Of a DNA stretch of 7,536 bases, positions 6,770 through 7,536 are shown in pieces; position 1 is the first letter of the stretch, and each line of letters starts with the position of its first letter. Origin of the DNA: Betaproteobacteria bacterium HGW-Betaproteobacteria-8 (GTDB taxonomy: Bacteria > Pseudomonadota > Gammaproteobacteria > Burkholderiales > Methylophilaceae). Made by a program: the position numbers and the translations under genes. The stretch lies in contig PHCD01000080.1 of NCBI GenBank assembly GCA_002842135.1, positions 1 to 7,536 on the forward strand. Reading direction: 5' to 3'. The notes under the pieces are model-generated. The model was not told where the DNA came from, did no database searches, and saw only the letters and a program-made list of their open reading frames with translations.

Positions 6770-7387
6770 TTATTTTTTTCTTAATGCGATATGGGATTGG
6801 ATCAATGTCCTGGCTTGGTGGCGGAACCGGCTGCCGTGGATGTCCTTGACCCACATGTGTAGCAGGCCGGTAAAGAACAGGTTGGTATCCTGCGCCAACT
6901 GATCCGGGTCCAGGCCATCTCTCAGGTGCCCCTTGGTTTTTGCGCGTCCATAAACGAGTGCAATTTTTTCTGTAATGCCGGAGCAGTTGGAAAGTATCTG
7001 TTGCAGAACGTCTGCGAGTTCGTCGACATACTCGCATTTGATCATCATGATTTCATAAATCTGTCGCGTCTCGATGCTATCTTCAAGCGTTTGTATGGTG
7101 CTGTAGAGGAAATTTTCGATACGGGTGAGTGGGGGCTCTGAACCTTCTACCAATAGCGTGTCATCCATGCGGTCAATCAGGGGCAGGAATACCTGTTCCC
7201 GCATTGCATGAAATAATTCAGTCTTGTTTTTGAAATGCCAGTAAACGGCACCTCTGGTAACGTTGGCCTGGATCGCAATGTGTTCCATGGTGGTGCGGCT
7301 GACACCGCGCACCAGAAATACTTCGCGTGCGGCACGGATGATGCTCTGGCGGGTTAATTCGGCATCTTCTTTGGTTTTTCGAACCAT
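6770..7387 (-). CDS. TetR/AcrR-family repressor, AcrR/TtgR-like
   Basis: A 205-residue transcriptional repressor. The N-terminus MVRKTKEDAELTRQSII matches the start of AcrR/TtgR proteins (E. coli AcrR begins MARKTKQEAQETRQ). The helix-turn-helix spans about 32-59, with the recognition helix VTRGAVYWHFKNK (43-55) almost identical to that of AcrR. The C-terminal ligand domain includes IMMIKCEYVDEL (113-124), similar to the HKCEFVGEM region of AcrR. In these families, hydrophobic drugs, bile salts or plant compounds bind this domain and release the protein from DNA, inducing an RND efflux pump. ATG 7387 was chosen for this family fit and for GAGAG about 9 bases upstream. A longer frame reaching TTG 7477 would start inside the operator and is rejected. 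The gene is divergent from a truncated gene at 7520, and an AcrR-type operator lies between them, so autoregulation plus pump repression is inferred. Confidence 0.92.
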   Translation of the reverse strand: MVRKTKEDAELTRQSIIRAAREVFLVRGVSRTTMEHIAIQANVTRGAVYWHFKNKTELFHAMREQVFLPLIDRMDDTLLVEGSEPPLTRIENFLYSTIQTLEDSIETRQIYEIMMIKCEYVDELADVLQQILSNCSGITEKIALVYGRAKTKGHLRDGLDPDQLAQDTNLFFTGLLHMWVKDIHGSRFRHQARTLIQSHIALRKK

Positions 7388-7423
7388 GTGTTGGTGCTCT
7401 CGTAAAAAATATTGAATTGGGTA

Positions 7424-7451
7424 TTTACATACATCTCTGACTGTATATAAT
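7424..7451 (+). promoter_or_regulatory. Promoter of the divergent (putative efflux) gene
   Basis: TTTACA (7424-7429) and a perfect TATAAT (7446-7451) with a 16-base spacer. The -35 box is covered by the left operator arm and the -10 box by the right arm. Transcription would start near 7458, leaving a leader of about 60 bases before the ATG at 7520. Confidence 0.65.
7426..7449. promoter_or_regulatory. AcrR-type operator (24-base inverted repeat)
   Basis: Arms TACATACA (7426-7433) and TGTATATA (7442-7449) with an 8-base centre. The known E. coli AcrR operator is TACATACA-N8-TGTATGTA, so 15 of 16 arm bases agree, and the T at the first centre base agrees as well. It lies between the AcrR-like gene and the divergent gene and overlaps the + strand promoter, which fits repression by blocking RNA polymerase. 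Binding is inferred from this match and from the near-identical recognition helix. Confidence 0.8.
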
Positions 7452-7460
7452 TTACAGTCA
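7438..7460. repeat. Perfect 8-base inverted repeat around the -10 box
   Basis: TGACTGTA (7438-7445) and TACAGTCA (7453-7460) are perfect inverses with a 7-base centre that contains most of TATAAT. It shares its left arm with the centre and right arm of the AcrR-type operator. It could be a second repressor site, or a hairpin at the very 5' end of a - strand transcript. Its role is not known. Confidence 0.5.
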
Positions 7461-7477
7461 CTCTTGAATGTAAGCAA
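7449..7477 (-). promoter_or_regulatory. Candidate promoter of the acrR-like gene
   Basis: On the - strand, TTGCTT (7477-7472) and TAAATT (7454-7449) are 17 bases apart, each 4/6 to consensus. It lies back to back with the + strand promoter and overlaps both palindromes. One repressor could therefore shut both directions. The boxes are only moderate, so other starts are possible. Confidence 0.35.
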
Positions 7478-7519
7478 GTGATATCTGCAACAATACCAAT
7501 TAATAACCGGAGTTACACG

Positions 7520-7536
7520 ATGCGCAGCCTTGATTT
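7520..7536 (+). CDS. Start of a divergent gene, probably efflux adaptor; truncated
   Basis: Only ATG CGC AGC CTT GAT (MRSLD) and two more bases are in the window. A good Shine-Dalgarno GGAG (7509-7512) lies 7 bases before the ATG, and a near-consensus promoter lies upstream. The product cannot be read from five codons. Its place opposite an AcrR/TtgR-like repressor, under an AcrR-type operator, suggests the periplasmic adaptor (AcrA/MexA-like) of an RND efflux operon. This is inference from context only. Confidence 0.5.

Noticed and set aside
7388..7477. 30-residue N-terminal extension of the TetR protein from TTG 7477
   Set aside because: It would start within the operator/promoter region, has no family similarity, and the ATG at 7387 matches the AcrR start.

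Overview
The window is ordinary chromosomal DNA of a proteobacterium, most likely a betaproteobacterium (for example Methylophilaceae or Gallionellaceae and relatives). I infer this from the protein similarities and from the order rluD-pgeF, ZIP transporter, rimO; no search was run. There is no transposase, integrase, CRISPR array, tRNA or rRNA. Coding density is high, and no gene-free stretch exceeds about 190 bases.

Left part (1-3932), mostly housekeeping on the + strand. It starts inside rluD (23S rRNA pseudouridine synthase) and runs into pgeF (LACC1/YfiH family) through an 11-base overlap. In that overlap, the part of rluD coding for an acidic tail also carries the pgeF ribosome binding site. 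A promoter gap follows, then a ZIP metal transporter with a long His-rich cytoplasmic loop. Next comes a small two-helix membrane protein on the - strand, whose 3' end overlaps the 3' end of the transporter gene. Its start lies 24 bases from rimO, the methylthiotransferase for ribosomal protein S12.

Middle (3970-6640), on the - strand. A 117-residue protein of unknown family (3970-4323) sits behind a promoter overlapped by a large imperfect palindrome. Upstream of it lies a soluble PAS-PAS-GGDEF-EAL protein (4447-6582) with intact cyclase, inhibitory-site and phosphodiesterase motifs.

Right end (6711-7536). A TetR/AcrR-family repressor (- strand) ends at a clear rho-independent terminator. 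It is divergent from a gene of which only the first codons are in the window. The 132-base gap between them holds an inverted repeat very close to the known E. coli AcrR operator. This repeat lies over a near-consensus + strand promoter (TTTACA-16-TATAAT), and a second perfect palindrome surrounds the -10 box. By analogy with acrR/acrAB, ttgR/ttgABC and similar loci, the truncated gene is probably the first gene of an RND efflux operon, repressed by the TetR protein, which probably also represses itself.

I see no convincing new multi-gene system. The best leads are the layered operator/promoter at the right end, the palindrome-controlled orphan gene at 3970-4323, and the small membrane protein beside rimO.
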